From assembly GCF_001278705.1 (NCBI RefSeq), contig NZ_CP012600.1:992190-1056189 (forward strand): 64,000 nt of DNA. The letters are read 5' to 3'. The translations under genes were made by a program, and so were the position numbers. The notes below the pieces were generated by a model. It was not told the origin of the DNA, ran no database searches, and saw nothing but the letters and a program-made list of their open reading frames with translations. Shown here piece after piece: positions 53,015 to 63,623 of this stretch (its first letter is position 1; each line of letters opens with the position of its first letter). Source of the DNA: Bacillus gobiensis. GTDB lineage: Bacteria; Bacillota; Bacilli; Bacillales; Bacillaceae.

Positions 53015-53779
53015 TTGAAAAAAAGTGTCAGAGAGATAAAGGAAGAATTAGACAGCATTCAGGAAGCAAGCCATCCGTCCATTGAATTGTTTGCTGCCGA
53101 TGAAAGGATAAGCGTGAGAGAGCTTGTCCGCAAATGGAAGAAAAACAAGCTGCAAGATGAGCTTTTGCAAAAGCAATGGAACGAGATGAACAATTATGAA
53201 ACAAGTGCCAAAAAGTCCGGATATCAGAAGATTGCCGGCGTAGATGAAGCAGGGCGCGGTCCCCTGGCAGGACCGGTAGTGGCCGCTGCAGTTATATTGC
53301 ATCCTGAAAACAGGTTTTTAGGACTGACAGATTCGAAAAAACTCTCTCAAAAGAAACGAGAGTATTTTTATGATTTGCTAAAAAATGAAGCGTTGGACAT
53401 TGGACTCGGCATTGTTGAGGCTGAAACCATAGATAAAATCAATATTTATGAAGCCTCGAAAACAGCGATGAAAGAGGCCCTGGCCAATCTGAAGCAGAAA
53501 CCGGATTTTATGCTGATAGATGCACTTTCTTTGGAGGTAAACGTTCCACAGGAATCAATTATTAAAGGAGATTCAAAAAGCGTATCGATTGCAGCTGCTT
53601 CATGCATTGCAAAAGTAACAAGAGATCAAATCATGATGGATTATGCAAGGAAATATCCGCAGTACGGCTTTGAAAAACATAAGGGGTATGGAACAAAGGA
53701 GCATTTAGAGGCCATTGCCGCCTACGGTGCGCTTCCAATCCACCGACGCAGCTTTGCTCCTGTCAGAAATAGGGGATAG
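53015..53779 (+). CDS. rnhB: Ribonuclease HII
   Basis: Removes ribonucleotides from DNA. 254 residues, TTG start behind AAGGAGTAAGG. N-terminal extension of about 70 residues typical of Bacillus RNase HII, then IAGVDEAGRGPLAGPVVAAAV (catalytic DEAGRG), DSKKLSQKKR, MLIDAL and the C-terminal GYGTKEHLEAIAAYG. Confidence 0.96.
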   Translation: MKKSVREIKEELDSIQEASHPSIELFAADERISVRELVRKWKKNKLQDELLQKQWNEMNNYETSAKKSGYQKIAGVDEAGRGPLAGPVVAAAVILHPENRFLGLTDSKKLSQKKREYFYDLLKNEALDIGLGIVEAETIDKINIYEASKTAMKEALANLKQKPDFMLIDALSLEVNVPQESIIKGDSKSVSIAAASCIAKVTRDQIMMDYARKYPQYGFEKHKGYGTKEHLEAIAAYGALPIHRRSFAPVRNRG

Positions 53780-53808
53780 ATTCATATGGACAAGGAGAAT
53801 GATAGATT

Positions 53809-55451
53809 TTGAATCAGCTGACTGGTTATCTGGAAAAATCTTTCTCAACTGTAAATGCAGAGAAGCTTCCACTCTCAAACAGTGAGAAAAAATTGCTGCT
53901 TGGCAAGGTTGTAAAGTTTGCAGGAGAAGAGCATGCTGTACTTCAAGTGGGCTCTTCTTTCATCAAGGCAAAATTGGACATTTCTCTCACCTTAGGAAAT
54001 ACGTATCTCTTTCACTTCCAAAAAAACACTTCTGAGCCTGCAGGAACCATGCAGGTTATTCAAGCATTTAAAAAAGAGCCGAAAACAATAAAGGATGCGG
54101 CAGCCACCATATTATCCGGCCTGTCCATGAGTCAAACGAAAGAGAACCTCGCTCTTATTTCACAACTATTGGGAACGAATCAGCCATTTACAAAGGAAGA
54201 GCTGCAGGCTGCTGTTAATTGGCTGTCAGGATATCGTCACATGAGGCTGAAGAAGCGATCGATACTCTTCAATTTACCTTGAAAAAAGGTTTTCCTATTG
54301 AAACGAAGGTGTTGAACAGCTTACATTCACTGAAAGCTGAGTCTACTCTTTCAGATGAACTTGCTGAATTGCATCATGCGTTAGAAAATCTGCCACATCA
54401 GCAAAATCATTTGCTCCAACGAATGAGAGACCAACTTCTTGCAATTTCTCATAGTGATCAATTCGTACATGGAAAAAATGGTGAAGTACTTTTCGGAAAT
54501 CGTGGCTACTATGCAAAAACAAGTGGCGGCTTATGCCAGACTGCAAAGCGTAATTGTATCGCCCACAGATCAGATTGGGTCTTTTTTCCCCATTTGGAAA
54601 GGCAGACTGATTTTCAGCTTTTTCACAAGGTTGAATATCGTCTCTTTAAGAAAATCGCTGAACTTGCGGGCACGAACGGGATATCAATGGAGAAGCAAAT
54701 ATTTCAATTGCTTCGTTCAGCTTCTGATCAAGCCTCTTTTTGGACAGATCAAAAAATATTTCATCCATCGGAAGCAAAACGATTTCGCCAAATAGCCGAG
54801 AAAACGGCGCCGACGATCGGCAAAAATGACCTTCTCTCGTTTCTCCGAAAGATCAACGAATTAATTGGCCACCGCCATGAGCTTTCAATTATTCGCTCAT
54901 TAGGAAAAAAGAGCTTCCCGTTGGATACCATCACCGATTCGCTAAAGCTGTTATTAAATGAAGCGGCATTATCGCAGGAGCTCCCCGAGAACGTCCAGCA
55001 AAAAGCAGAACAGATGATCAACCGGTTTAATGGACAGTTGTTGGTGCTTCAGGATGACCAAACCGCCACACAGCTTCTCATCCACCTTCCATTATCGCTT
55101 AACGGTTTGTCTTATGATATGAAAGTCATTTATAACGGCAAGAAAAATAAAAACAATGAACTTGATCTCGATCAGTGCCGTCTTGTGTTTTTTCTGCAGC
55201 TGCCTTATCTGAAAGAAATGATCGTTGACTGTTTCATTCAAAAAAAAGTAATATCACTTAAAGTGGAAGCCGAGTTCGAACTGATAGGATTGATCCAGCA
55301 GATGACGCCGGATTTAAAAGATCGTCTTTTTACGCTTGGCTATCACCTTACCGGAATTACCGCCAAACAAAGAAAGAAAACCAGAGGTTCTTTTTTTGCA
55401 ACCGAATTAAAAGACTATATTAGTGAGACAGGGTGGGATATTAAAATATGA
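53809..55451 (+). pseudogene. ylqG: ylqG, split by a frameshift (FliK-C-like protein)
   Basis: Homologue of B. subtilis YlqG, a protein of unknown role whose C-terminal ~90 residues resemble the flagellar hook-length control domain (FliK-C): TATQLLIHLPLSLNGLSYDMKVIYNG..NELDLDQCRLVFFLQLPYLKEMIVD. The first frame starts at TTG 53809 (AAGGAG upstream) and is sound to about residue 141 (LQAAVNWLSG), then runs into 16 unrelated residues and a stop at 54282. The matching sequence continues in another frame from about 54235 (SSHEAEEAIDTLQFTLKKGFPI) to 55451. One missing base (or two extra) between 54225 and 54240 explains this. Between about 54440 and 54660 two frames are open and a further shift is possible. 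Real decay or a sequencing error. Confidence 0.75.
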
Positions 55452-55729
55452 GAAACGATCACCAGCTCAGGAGGGCTGTTGCCTTAAAATACAATGAGCA
55501 AAAGGACCTCGCCCCGAAAGTAACTGCAAAAGGGGAAGGGCTTCTTGCAGAAGAAATTATTAAGCTTGGAGAAGAAGCAGGCGTACCGATTGAAAGAAAT
55601 CCTGTGCTTGTCCAATTAATGAAAAACTTAACGGTTGATGAACAGATCCCGGAGGCACTTTACGAGGTAGTAGCTGAGGTTTTTTCATTTGTTTATCGTA
55701 TGGATAAAGAAGCATCATCAAAAGACTAG
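55448..55729 (+). CDS. ylqH: FlhB C-terminal-domain-like protein YlqH
   Basis: 93 residues matching the cytoplasmic, export-gate part of FlhB/EscU: RRAVALKYNEQKDLAPKVTAKGEGLLAEEIIKLGEEAGVPIERNPVLVQLM. It lacks the membrane part and the self-cleaving NPTH motif. ATG overlaps the ylqG stop by 4 bases, so a FliK-like and a FlhB-like protein are made as a pair away from the flagellar operon. Role unknown. Confidence 0.88.
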   Translation: MRNDHQLRRAVALKYNEQKDLAPKVTAKGEGLLAEEIIKLGEEAGVPIERNPVLVQLMKNLTVDEQIPEALYEVVAEVFSFVYRMDKEASSKD

Positions 55730-55796
55730 AATTTTATCTTTTTACGAAATAAAAAATTGAATTTTCGAACAAACCTTGCAAATCTCGGACTAATGC

Positions 55797-55838
55797 TAGA
55801 CAATCAATCTAGGATTATATAAAATGAAAGCGCAGTCT
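55797..55838 (+). promoter_or_regulatory. sucC promoter with possible CcpA site
   Basis: TAGACA (55797-55802), 17-base spacer, TAAAAT (55820-55825). TGAAAGCGCAGTCT at 55825-55838 overlaps the -10 end and matches the catabolite-response (cre) pattern TGWAANCGNTNWCA at all but two fixed positions, a position suited to repression. Confidence 0.5.
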
Positions 55839-55875
55839 CTTATTATTATCGTTACATAAGCGAGGAGGATGGGAA

Positions 55876-57036
55876 ATGAATATCCATGAGTATCAAGGGA
55901 AAAAAGTCCTCAGAAATTATGGGGTAGCCGTGCCTAATGGGGCAGTAGCATTTTCAGAGGATGAAGCGGTTCAAGCAGCTGAAAGCTTGACCAGCAATGT
56001 ATTTGTTGTAAAAGCACAGATTCATGCAGGCGGCAGAGGAAAAGCCGGAGGGGTAAAGATTGCAAAATCGAAAGAAGAAGTCCGGGAATATGCAAAAGAA
56101 CTTCTCGGCAAAACGTTGATCACGCATCAAACGGGTCCGGAGGGACAATTAATAAAACGCTTACTTATTGAAGAGGGCTGCGACATCAAGAAGGAATATT
56201 ACGTTGGTCTTGTACTTGACCGGGCCACATCAAGAGTCGTGCTCATGGCTTCTGAAGAAGGCGGTACCGAAATTGAAGAAGTCGCAGAAAAAACTCCGGA
56301 AAAGATTATGAAAATTACGATTGATCCGGCCATCGGCTTGCAGGCACACCAGGCAAGAAAAATTGCGTTTTCTATTAATATTCCAAAAGAACTCGTCGGA
56401 AAAGCTGTAAAATTTATGATGGCACTCTATCAAGCTTTTATTGAAAAAGATTGTTCGATTGCTGAAATCAATCCGCTTGTTGTAACTGGTGACGGCAATG
56501 TCATCGCACTTGACGCCAAGCTTAATTTTGATAGCAATTCGCTGTACAGGCAAAAGGATATCGTCGAGTTCAGAGATCTCGACGAGGAGGATCCGAAGGA
56601 AATCGAAGCATCAAAGCACGACTTAAGCTACATCTCTTTGGATGGCAATATCGGCTGTATGGTGAATGGAGCGGGTCTAGCCATGGCGACGATGGATATT
56701 ATTAAATACTATGGCGGGGATCCTGCGAACTTCCTTGACGTTGGAGGCGGCGCTACAGCTGAAAAAGTATCTGAAGCATTTAAAATTATATTATCAGACA
56801 AAAATGTAAAGGGGATCTTTGTCAATATTTTCGGGGGAATTATGAAATGTGACGTCATTGCAGAAGGCATAATCGAGGCGACGATGCAAGCAGGCTTAAC
56901 GCTTCCGCTTGTTGTACGTTTGGAAGGAACGAATGTTGAATTAGGCAAAAGATTATTAGATGAATCGGGTCTAAACATTACATCGGCTGAATCGATGGCA
57001 GACGGTGCGCAAAAAATCGTTTCGTTGGTCAAGTAA
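55876..57036 (+). CDS. sucC: Succinyl-CoA synthetase beta subunit
   Basis: ATP-grasp subunit of the TCA-cycle enzyme that makes ATP (or GTP) from succinyl-CoA. 386 residues. [17 protein letters not shown] start, [39 protein letters not shown] metal site and [17 protein letters not shown]. Ribosome site GAGGAGG. Twenty-one bases before sucD. Confidence 0.97.
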   Translation: MNIHEYQGKKVLRNYGVAVPNGAVAFSEDEAVQAAESLTSNVFVVKAQIHAGGRGKAGGVKIAKSKEEVREYAKELLGKTLITHQTGPEGQLIKRLLIEEGCDIKKEYYVGLVLDRATSRVVLMASEEGGTEIEEVAEKTPEKIMKITIDPAIGLQAHQARKIAFSINIPKELVGKAVKFMMALYQAFIEKDCSIAEINPLVVTGDGNVIALDAKLNFDSNSLYRQKDIVEFRDLDEEDPKEIEASKHDLSYISLDGNIGCMVNGAGLAMATMDIIKYYGGDPANFLDVGGGATAEKVSEAFKIILSDKNVKGIFVNIFGGIMKCDVIAEGIIEATMQAGLTLPLVVRLEGTNVELGKRLLDESGLNITSAESMADGAQKIVSLVK

Positions 57037-57057
57037 GAAAAGGCGGGGGGAGAAAAA

Positions 57058-57960
57058 ATGAGTGTATTTGTTAATAAAGATACGAAAGTAATCGTCCAAG
57101 GGATAACCGGTTCTACTGCTTTATTTCATACGAAGCAAATGCTTGACTACGGGACAAAAATTGTTGCCGGAGTCACACCGGGAAAAGGCGGTACTATGGT
57201 TGAAGGAGTTCCAGTATTTCATACGGTCGAAGAGGCAGTGAAAAATACAGGTGCGAATGCATCAGTCATTTATGTTCCGGCACCGTTTGCTGCGGATGCG
57301 ATCTTAGAGGCGGTCGATGCTGAGCTTGACATTGTCATTTGTATCACGGAGCATATTCCTGTTTTGGATATGGTAAAAGTGAAGAGGTATATGGAAGGCA
57401 AAAAAACGCGTCTGATTGGTCCAAACTGCCCTGGAGTCATAACTCCTGAAGAATGCAAAATAGGCATTATGCCGGGTTATATTCACAAAAAAGGGCATGT
57501 TGGCGTAGTCTCTCGTTCGGGAACATTAACGTATGAGGCGGTTCATCAGCTATCTGAGGCGGGGGTCGGCCAATCGACTGCTGTTGGAATTGGCGGAGAT
57601 CCTGTAAACGGTACCAATTTTATCGATGTTCTTAACGAATTTAATAATGATCCAGAAACCCACGCTGTGATCATGATTGGCGAAATCGGCGGAACGGCTG
57701 AAGAAGAAGCAGCTGAGTGGGTGAAAGCCCATATGACGAAGCCAGTTGTCGGTTTTATCGGCGGACAAACGGCTCCTCCGGGAAAACGTATGGGCCACGC
57801 AGGAGCGATCATTTCCGGGGGAAAAGGAACTGCTGAAGAAAAAATGAAAACGATGAAGGCATGCGGCATCGAGGTTGCAGAAACGCCTTCTGTAATGGGT
57901 GAAACACTGATTAAGGTTCTTAAAGAGAGCGGATTATTTGAAACATGCAAAACCCACTAA
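57058..57960 (+). CDS. sucD: Succinyl-CoA synthetase alpha subunit
   Basis: CoA-binding subunit with the phosphorylated histidine. 300 residues. [35 protein letters not shown], and the active His in [22 protein letters not shown] near 247. Followed by a hairpin at 57969. Confidence 0.97.
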   Translation: MSVFVNKDTKVIVQGITGSTALFHTKQMLDYGTKIVAGVTPGKGGTMVEGVPVFHTVEEAVKNTGANASVIYVPAPFAADAILEAVDAELDIVICITEHIPVLDMVKVKRYMEGKKTRLIGPNCPGVITPEECKIGIMPGYIHKKGHVGVVSRSGTLTYEAVHQLSEAGVGQSTAVGIGGDPVNGTNFIDVLNEFNNDPETHAVIMIGEIGGTAEEEAAEWVKAHMTKPVVGFIGGQTAPPGKRMGHAGAIISGGKGTAEEKMKTMKACGIEVAETPSVMGETLIKVLKESGLFETCKTH

Positions 57961-57968
57961 TACAGATA

Positions 57969-57997
57969 CAGGAATAGCTGATTTTGGGCTATTCCTG
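57969..57997 (+). terminator. Probable terminator after sucD
   Basis: Perfect 10-base stem CAGGAATAGC / GCTATTCCTG; only a short AT tail (ATTATTTATAA) follows, so strength is uncertain. Confidence 0.65.
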
Positions 57998-58028
57998 ATT
58001 ATTTATAACCATTCTTAGGAGGTATATA

Positions 58029-58937
58029 ATGAAAGAACTGAACACTGACAGGAAAATAGTATTATTAAGGTTGCTGCACACTATGTCTCCATCCCTGCTT
58101 TACAAATGGTGGAAAGAAGATAGCACCCTTTCCCTTACTCCTCAAAGCTTCCATCCGTTATCAATTCTTTCGAATGGAAAAACGAAAGTGGGTGAATTGT
58201 CTTACGAATTGGAACGCAAATTTCCTATTTTGCAGCAAACGCTGGCAGACATAAAGTCCTCTGGCATCGAAGCCATTCCAATTTCTTCAGACGAATATCC
58301 TCTTTGGCTAAAGTCCATTCATGATCCTCCACCTGTTTTATTTGCCAAAGGAAAAAAAGAAATCATGCATCATCATCCTCTCATCGGTATCGTCGGCACG
58401 AGACACCCTTCTCCTTATGGAGTAAAAGCGGTAAGATCATTAGTTAGAGACCTTACGGAAGAGGGGATCGTCATTGTAAGCGGACTGGCAAAAGGAATTG
58501 ACGGACTAGCTCATCAAACTGCCATTCAAGCAGGCGGAAGTACGATAGGAGTCATTGCAGGCGGATTTCATCATATTTACCCGAAAGAAAACCACCAGCT
58601 TGCTTCACAAATGGCAGAATCTCATTTGCTCCTCTCAGAGCATCCTCCATATGAAACACCCCAAAAATGGCAATTCCCATTGAGAAATCGAATAATCAGC
58701 GGATTAAGCAAGGGAATCGTGGTTATACAAGGAAGAGAGAAAAGCGGATCATTGATTACAGCTTATCAAGCTCTAGAACAAGGGCGTGAGGTATTTGCGG
58801 TCCCAGGCCCAATCTTTGATCCTTGCTCGCTTGGACCATTCAAATTAATCCAGGAAGGCGCGAAATTAGTTGTTTCCAAACAGGATGTTATGGAAGAATT
58901 ACGGATATCACCTGTTCATTATTGGGAACATTCGTAA
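58029..58937 (+). CDS. dprA: DNA processing protein DprA (Smf)
   Basis: Loads RecA on incoming single-stranded DNA during transformation. 302 residues. Rossmann-like core with IGIVGTRHPSPYGVKAV near 124, VSGLAKGIDGLAHQTAI, PLRNRIISGLSKGIVVIQGREKSGSLITA and EVFAVPGP. Short N-terminal helical region; no C-terminal winged helix, as in B. subtilis. Intact, so competence is possible. Confidence 0.95.
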   Translation: MKELNTDRKIVLLRLLHTMSPSLLYKWWKEDSTLSLTPQSFHPLSILSNGKTKVGELSYELERKFPILQQTLADIKSSGIEAIPISSDEYPLWLKSIHDPPPVLFAKGKKEIMHHHPLIGIVGTRHPSPYGVKAVRSLVRDLTEEGIVIVSGLAKGIDGLAHQTAIQAGGSTIGVIAGGFHHIYPKENHQLASQMAESHLLLSEHPPYETPQKWQFPLRNRIISGLSKGIVVIQGREKSGSLITAYQALEQGREVFAVPGPIFDPCSLGPFKLIQEGAKLVVSKQDVMEELRISPVHYWEHS

Positions 58938-58957
58938 GATTATTGTTTGACAAAAGC

Positions 58958-59053
58958 CATTCGGTTATTTAATAATAGTGAGGATTTCATGTTTGCACTA
59001 TTTTTCAACAAGTCGTGTCAGGATTGCTTACTATCCTGAAAATGAACCGAATG
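58958..59053 (+). repeat. Inverted repeat upstream of topA
   Basis: Perfect 9-base arms CATTCGGTT (58958-58966) and AACCGAATG (59045-59053) enclose about 78 bases that hold an inner hairpin AGGAT TGCTTACT ATCCT and further short pairs. No T tract follows, so it is not a simple terminator. It lies in the 252-base dprA-topA gap. Confidence 0.5.
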
Positions 59054-59189
59054 ATTTACTAATAATTAGCTATTAAAGTATGGAAAATAAAAATATTCCT
59101 TCTTGTTTGATCAACTGGCGAGCAAGAATAAAATATCGAATATTGATTGATATAAAAAGAGAGAGTTACCTCTTGAGGGGGATTATGCA

Positions 59190-61265
59190 ATGTCAGATTA
59201 TCTAGTCATAGTGGAGTCGCCGGCAAAGGCGAAAACCATCGAAAGATACCTAGGGAAAAAATATAAGGTTCGCGCATCTATGGGTCACGTCAGAGATTTG
59301 CCAAAAAGCCAAATGGGTGTTGATATTGAAAAAAACTTTGAGCCCAGATATATTACAATACGTGGAAAAGGGCCGGTTTTGAAAGACTTAAAAAGCGCTG
59401 CAAAAAAAGCAAAAAAGATTTTTCTTGCAGCTGACCCGGATCGAGAAGGGGAAGCCATTGCCTGGCATCTTGCACAAAGCTTGGACATCGATGTGACATC
59501 GGATTGCCGTGTCGTTTTTAATGAAATTACGAAAGACGCCATCAAGGAATCGTTCAAGCATCCAAGAATGATTAATATGGATTTAGTGGATGCCCAGCAG
59601 GCCCGACGAATTTTAGACAGGCTGGTCGGCTATAAAATAAGCCCAATATTATGGAAAAAAGTAAAAAAGGGTTTAAGCGCCGGAAGAGTACAATCAGTCG
59701 CGTTAAGGCTGGTCATTGACCGGGAAAAAGAAATCAACAACTTTAAACCGGAAGAATATTGGACAATTGAAGGCTCTTTTCTAAAAGGAAAAGAAACGTT
59801 TGAAGCCGGATTTTACGGAGAAAACGGCAAAAAAGCCAAATTGAGCAGCGAAGAAGATGTAAAAAAAATTCTCGCAAAAATCAATGGAAAACAGTTTCAG
59901 GTTGAAAATGTCACCAAAAAAGAAAGAAAGCGCAATCCCGCTTTGCCGTTTACTACGTCAACCATTCAGCAGGAGGCAGCGAGAAAGCTGAATTTCAGGG
60001 CCAGAAAAACGATGATGATCGCTCAGCAGCTTTATGAAGGGATCGATCTTGGAAAAGAAGGGACAGTCGGTCTGATTACATATATGAGAACCGACTCAAC
60101 CCGAATTTCTGCAACAGCTGCAGAAGAAGCTGCAGGATTCATAAGCAGCGCCTACGGAAAAGAGTATCTTTCCCAAAAGAAGAAGCCTGCGAAGCAAAAT
60201 GAAAATGCACAGGATGCCCATGAAGCTATCCGGCCAACTTCTACATTAAAAAAACCGGCCGATTTAAAGGATGTGCTATCAAGAGATCAGCTCAGGTTAT
60301 ATCGTCTCATTTGGGAACGTTTTGTGGCAAGCCAAATGGCACCAGCTGTATTGGATACGATGACCGTAGATTTGTTAAATAACGGTGTGCAATTCCGCGC
60401 AAATGGCAGCAAGGTGAAATTTCCGGGATTCATGAAGGTTTACGTGGAAGGTAAGGATGACCAGCTCGAAGAAAAGGATCGGATTTTGCCTGATCTAAAC
60501 ATCGGGGACACTGTTCTTTCAAAAGATATCGAACCAGCACAGCATTTTACCCAGCCGCCTCCAAGATACACAGAGGCAAGATTGGTAAAAACCCTTGAGG
60601 AGCTGGGAATCGGCAGGCCGTCTACCTATGCCCCTACACTGGATACGATTCAGAGAAGAGGCTACGTTACTCTTGATAATAAACGTTTCGTTCCGACAGA
60701 GCTCGGCGGTATCGTCTTGGAATTGATCATGGAGTTTTTCCCTGAAATTATTAATGTAGAGTTTACCGCGAAAATGGAAAAAGATCTCGATGGTGTTGAA
60801 GACGGCAACACGGAATGGGTGAAAATTATTGATTCATTCTATACTGAGTTTTCCAAGCGCGTTATAAAGGCGGAAGCCGAAATGCAGGAGGTTGAAATCA
60901 AACCTGAGTATGCTGGAGTAGATTGTGATCTCTGCGGCAGCGAGATGGTTTATAAAATGGGCCGCTACGGAAAGTTCATGGCTTGCTCGAATTTTCCTGA
61001 CTGCCGAAACACAAAGCCGATAGTGAAAGAAATCGGCGTTAAGTGCCCTAAGTGTAATAAAGGCAATATCGTAGAGCGAAAATCAAAGAAACGCCGGATA
61101 TTTTACGGCTGTGATCGCTATCCGGAATGTGATTTCGTTTCATGGGATAAACCACTTGAACGCAAATGCCCGAAATGCCAGGAAATGCTTGTCGAGAAAA
61201 AGCTGAAAAAAGGGGTTCAAGTTCAGTGTGTCAATTGCGATTATAAGGAAGAACAACAGAAGTAA
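59190..61265 (+). CDS. topA: DNA topoisomerase I
   Basis: Relaxes negative supercoils. 691 residues. Toprim domain with [17 protein letters not shown] and [16 protein letters not shown]; catalytic tyrosine in [14 protein letters not shown] near 298; TRxQ-type [12 protein letters not shown]. Three C-terminal C4 zinc ribbons (about 575-690): CDLCG..CSNFPDC, CPKC..CDRYPEC and CPKC..CVNC. Ribosome site GAGGGGG. Confidence 0.97.
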   Translation: MSDYLVIVESPAKAKTIERYLGKKYKVRASMGHVRDLPKSQMGVDIEKNFEPRYITIRGKGPVLKDLKSAAKKAKKIFLAADPDREGEAIAWHLAQSLDIDVTSDCRVVFNEITKDAIKESFKHPRMINMDLVDAQQARRILDRLVGYKISPILWKKVKKGLSAGRVQSVALRLVIDREKEINNFKPEEYWTIEGSFLKGKETFEAGFYGENGKKAKLSSEEDVKKILAKINGKQFQVENVTKKERKRNPALPFTTSTIQQEAARKLNFRARKTMMIAQQLYEGIDLGKEGTVGLITYMRTDSTRISATAAEEAAGFISSAYGKEYLSQKKKPAKQNENAQDAHEAIRPTSTLKKPADLKDVLSRDQLRLYRLIWERFVASQMAPAVLDTMTVDLLNNGVQFRANGSKVKFPGFMKVYVEGKDDQLEEKDRILPDLNIGDTVLSKDIEPAQHFTQPPPRYTEARLVKTLEELGIGRPSTYAPTLDTIQRRGYVTLDNKRFVPTELGGIVLELIMEFFPEIINVEFTAKMEKDLDGVEDGNTEWVKIIDSFYTEFSKRVIKAEAEMQEVEIKPEYAGVDCDLCGSEMVYKMGRYGKFMACSNFPDCRNTKPIVKEIGVKCPKCNKGNIVERKSKKRRIFYGCDRYPECDFVSWDKPLERKCPKCQEMLVEKKLKKGVQVQCVNCDYKEEQQK

Positions 61266-61298
61266 CGGTGAGCTGAGAATTTGCTCACCTTCTTTTTG
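61266..61298 (+). terminator. Intrinsic terminator after topA
   Basis: Stem GGTGAGC / GCTCACC with TGAGAATTT loop, then TTCTTTTT, right behind the topA stop. Confidence 0.85.
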
Positions 61299-61335
61299 TG
61301 AAGTCAAAGAATAGTTATAATAGGAGTGAACCATC

Positions 61336-62640
61336 ATGGGTAAGACAGTAAAAGTAATAGGAGCAGGTTTGGCAGGAAGTGAAGCGGCGTGGCAGCTTGC
61401 AAATCGCGGGATGCATGTCGAGCTTTATGAAATGAGGCCGGTGAAAAAAACTCCCGCTCACCACACCGATAAGTTTGCCGAGCTTGTCTGCAGCAATTCG
61501 TTAAGAGCGAATAGTCTAACTAATGCAGTTGGCGTATTAAAGGAAGAAATGAGAATGCTTAATTCATTAATCATTGCTGCTGCTGATGAATGCGCGGTTC
61601 CTGCAGGAGGAGCATTAGCTGTGGACCGGCACGAATTTGCCGAAAAAGTAACTTCAAGCATAAGAAATCACCCTAACATTACGGTGTTTCAAGATGAAGT
61701 AACCTCTATTCCTGATGAACCGGCGATTATCGCTACAGGTCCTTTGACTTCAGAAGCGCTTTCAGCCCAATTAAAGGAGTTAACAGGTGAGGAATATCTT
61801 TATTTTTATGATGCAGCTGCGCCAATTGTAGAAAAGGACAGCCTGGATTTAGACAAAGTGTACTTAAAATCCCGCTACGACAAAGGAGAAGCTGCGTACT
61901 TAAATTGCCCGATGACTGAAGAGGAATTCGATCGCTTTTACAATGCGCTGATCGAAGCTGAAACAGTTCCGTTAAAAGAGTTTGAGAAGGAAATCTTTTT
62001 TGAAGGATGTATGCCAATTGAAGTGATGGCAAAACGCGGCAAACGAACGATGCTGTTTGGCCCGATGAAACCTGTAGGCCTTGAAAATCCAAAAACAGGG
62101 AAACGTCCATACGCTGTTGTCCAGCTTAGGCAGGATGACGCTGCTGGAACTCTTTACAATATTGTCGGATTCCAGACACATTTGAAGTGGGGCGATCAAA
62201 AAGAAATATTGCGCCTCATTCCCGGACTCGAACAAGCAGAAATTGTAAGATATGGCGTTATGCACAGAAATACGTTTATCAATTCACCCAGCCTTATGAA
62301 AGCAACCTATCAATTCCGTGAAAGAGAAGATTTGTTCTTTGCGGGCCAAATGACTGGGGTTGAAGGCTATGTTGAATCTGCAGCTGCGGGACTTGTGGCT
62401 GGAATTAACTGCTCTCGGCTTGCGGCTGAAAAAGATCAGATTGTATTTCCGACAGAAACCGTTATCGGCAGCATGGCCAATTACATTACGACAACCAACA
62501 AGAAAAATTTTCAACCGATGAACGCTAACTTTGGATTGCTTAAAGAGTTGGAAGTAAAAATCAAGAACAAACAGGAGCGTAATGAACAATACGCTAACCG
62601 TGCATTGGAAACAATTCGCAAAATTTCGAAAACGTTATAG
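61336..62640 (+). CDS. trmFO: tRNA m5U54 methyltransferase, folate/FAD-dependent
   Basis: Forms ribothymidine at tRNA position 54 using methylene-tetrahydrofolate. 434 residues. FAD-binding [20 protein letters not shown] at the N-terminus, catalytic-region cysteine in [20 protein letters not shown] near 52, second cysteine in [15 protein letters not shown] near 220, and C-terminal [20 protein letters not shown]. Formerly Gid. Confidence 0.96.
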   Translation: MGKTVKVIGAGLAGSEAAWQLANRGMHVELYEMRPVKKTPAHHTDKFAELVCSNSLRANSLTNAVGVLKEEMRMLNSLIIAAADECAVPAGGALAVDRHEFAEKVTSSIRNHPNITVFQDEVTSIPDEPAIIATGPLTSEALSAQLKELTGEEYLYFYDAAAPIVEKDSLDLDKVYLKSRYDKGEAAYLNCPMTEEEFDRFYNALIEAETVPLKEFEKEIFFEGCMPIEVMAKRGKRTMLFGPMKPVGLENPKTGKRPYAVVQLRQDDAAGTLYNIVGFQTHLKWGDQKEILRLIPGLEQAEIVRYGVMHRNTFINSPSLMKATYQFREREDLFFAGQMTGVEGYVESAAAGLVAGINCSRLAAEKDQIVFPTETVIGSMANYITTTNKKNFQPMNANFGLLKELEVKIKNKQERNEQYANRALETIRKISKTL

Positions 62641-62702
62641 TAATTAATTGCATCCTCAATAGATAATGTGATACCATTTAAAAGCCTTAAAGAGGTGGAT
62701 TT

Positions 62703-63605
62703 ATGAATAGTCAAGAGAATTGTATTGATTTATTCCTTGAATATTTGCAAATTGAAAAAAATTATTCTCAGCTTACTGTTGAGAGTTACAAGGCTGCGCT
62801 CGAAGAGTTTTTCATTTTTATTAATAACGAAGGCATTGAACAGTTTGAAAGGGTAACGTATCAGGATATTCGTATCTATTTGACGAATGCATACAAAAAA
62901 AAGCTTTCACGTAAAACAATAGCGAAAAAAATATCAGCGTTGCGCAGCTTTTATAGATTTCTGCTGCGTGAAAGGCTTGTGCATGAGAATCCTTTTCAAT
63001 TGGTCAGCCTTCCAAAACAGGATAAAAGAATTCCAAAATTTCTTTATAGTCAAGAACTCGAAGAACTATTTCATTTATCTGATGAGAGCACTCCAAGCGG
63101 GCAGAGGGACCAGGCTCTTTTAGAGCTTTTATACGGAACCGGTATACGTGTCAGCGAATGCTGTTCACTTAAGCTTTCGGACATTGATTTGTCTCTGGGT
63201 ACCGTGCTTGTTTATGGGAAAGGAAAAAAGCAAAGATATATTCCGATTGGTTCCTATGCCCAGGGTGCTTTGGAGCTTTATCTTTCACAAGGCAGGCAGC
63301 AGCTTTTGTCAAAAGGCAAGGATGAGCATTCCTTTGTATTCGCCAATCAAAAGGGAGGCCCATTAACGAGCCGCGGTGTTCGCTATATATTAACCGCTTT
63401 AATCAAAAAGGCTTCAGGTACATTACATATACATCCGCACATGTTCAGGCATACATTCGCTACCCATCTATTAAATGAAGGTGCAGACTTGAGAAGCGTT
63501 CAGGAGCTATTGGGACATTCGAGCCTCTCTTCCACTCAAGTGTATACGCATGTGTCAAAAGATCAATTGAGAAACTCTTATATGTCTCATCACCCAAGAG
63601 CATAA
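62703..63605 (+). CDS. xerC: Tyrosine recombinase XerC (CodV)
   Basis: With XerD resolves chromosome dimers at dif. 300 residues. N-terminal SAM-like DNA-binding domain (1-95), then the catalytic set: Arg in LLYGTGIRVSECCSLK near 148, Lys in YGKGKKQRYIPIG, HxxR in IHPHMFRHTFATHLL near 240, His in LLGHSSLSSTQVYTHV and Tyr in VYTHV. First gene of the codV-clpQ-clpY-codY order. Confidence 0.95.
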   Translation: MNSQENCIDLFLEYLQIEKNYSQLTVESYKAALEEFFIFINNEGIEQFERVTYQDIRIYLTNAYKKKLSRKTIAKKISALRSFYRFLLRERLVHENPFQLVSLPKQDKRIPKFLYSQELEELFHLSDESTPSGQRDQALLELLYGTGIRVSECCSLKLSDIDLSLGTVLVYGKGKKQRYIPIGSYAQGALELYLSQGRQQLLSKGKDEHSFVFANQKGGPLTSRGVRYILTALIKKASGTLHIHPHMFRHTFATHLLNEGADLRSVQELLGHSSLSSTQVYTHVSKDQLRNSYMSHHPRA

Positions 63606-63623
63606 AAAAGGGAGGGCTTATAG

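Noticed and set aside
54439..54795. 118-residue plus-strand frame inside ylqG as a separate gene
   Set aside because: No ribosome site and runs into a known YlqG region in another frame; treated as evidence of a possible second frameshift rather than a gene.
58029..63605. dprA-topA-trmFO-xerC as a mobile integration site because of the tyrosine recombinase
   Set aside because: The recombinase is housekeeping XerC (CodV) in its usual place beside clpQ.
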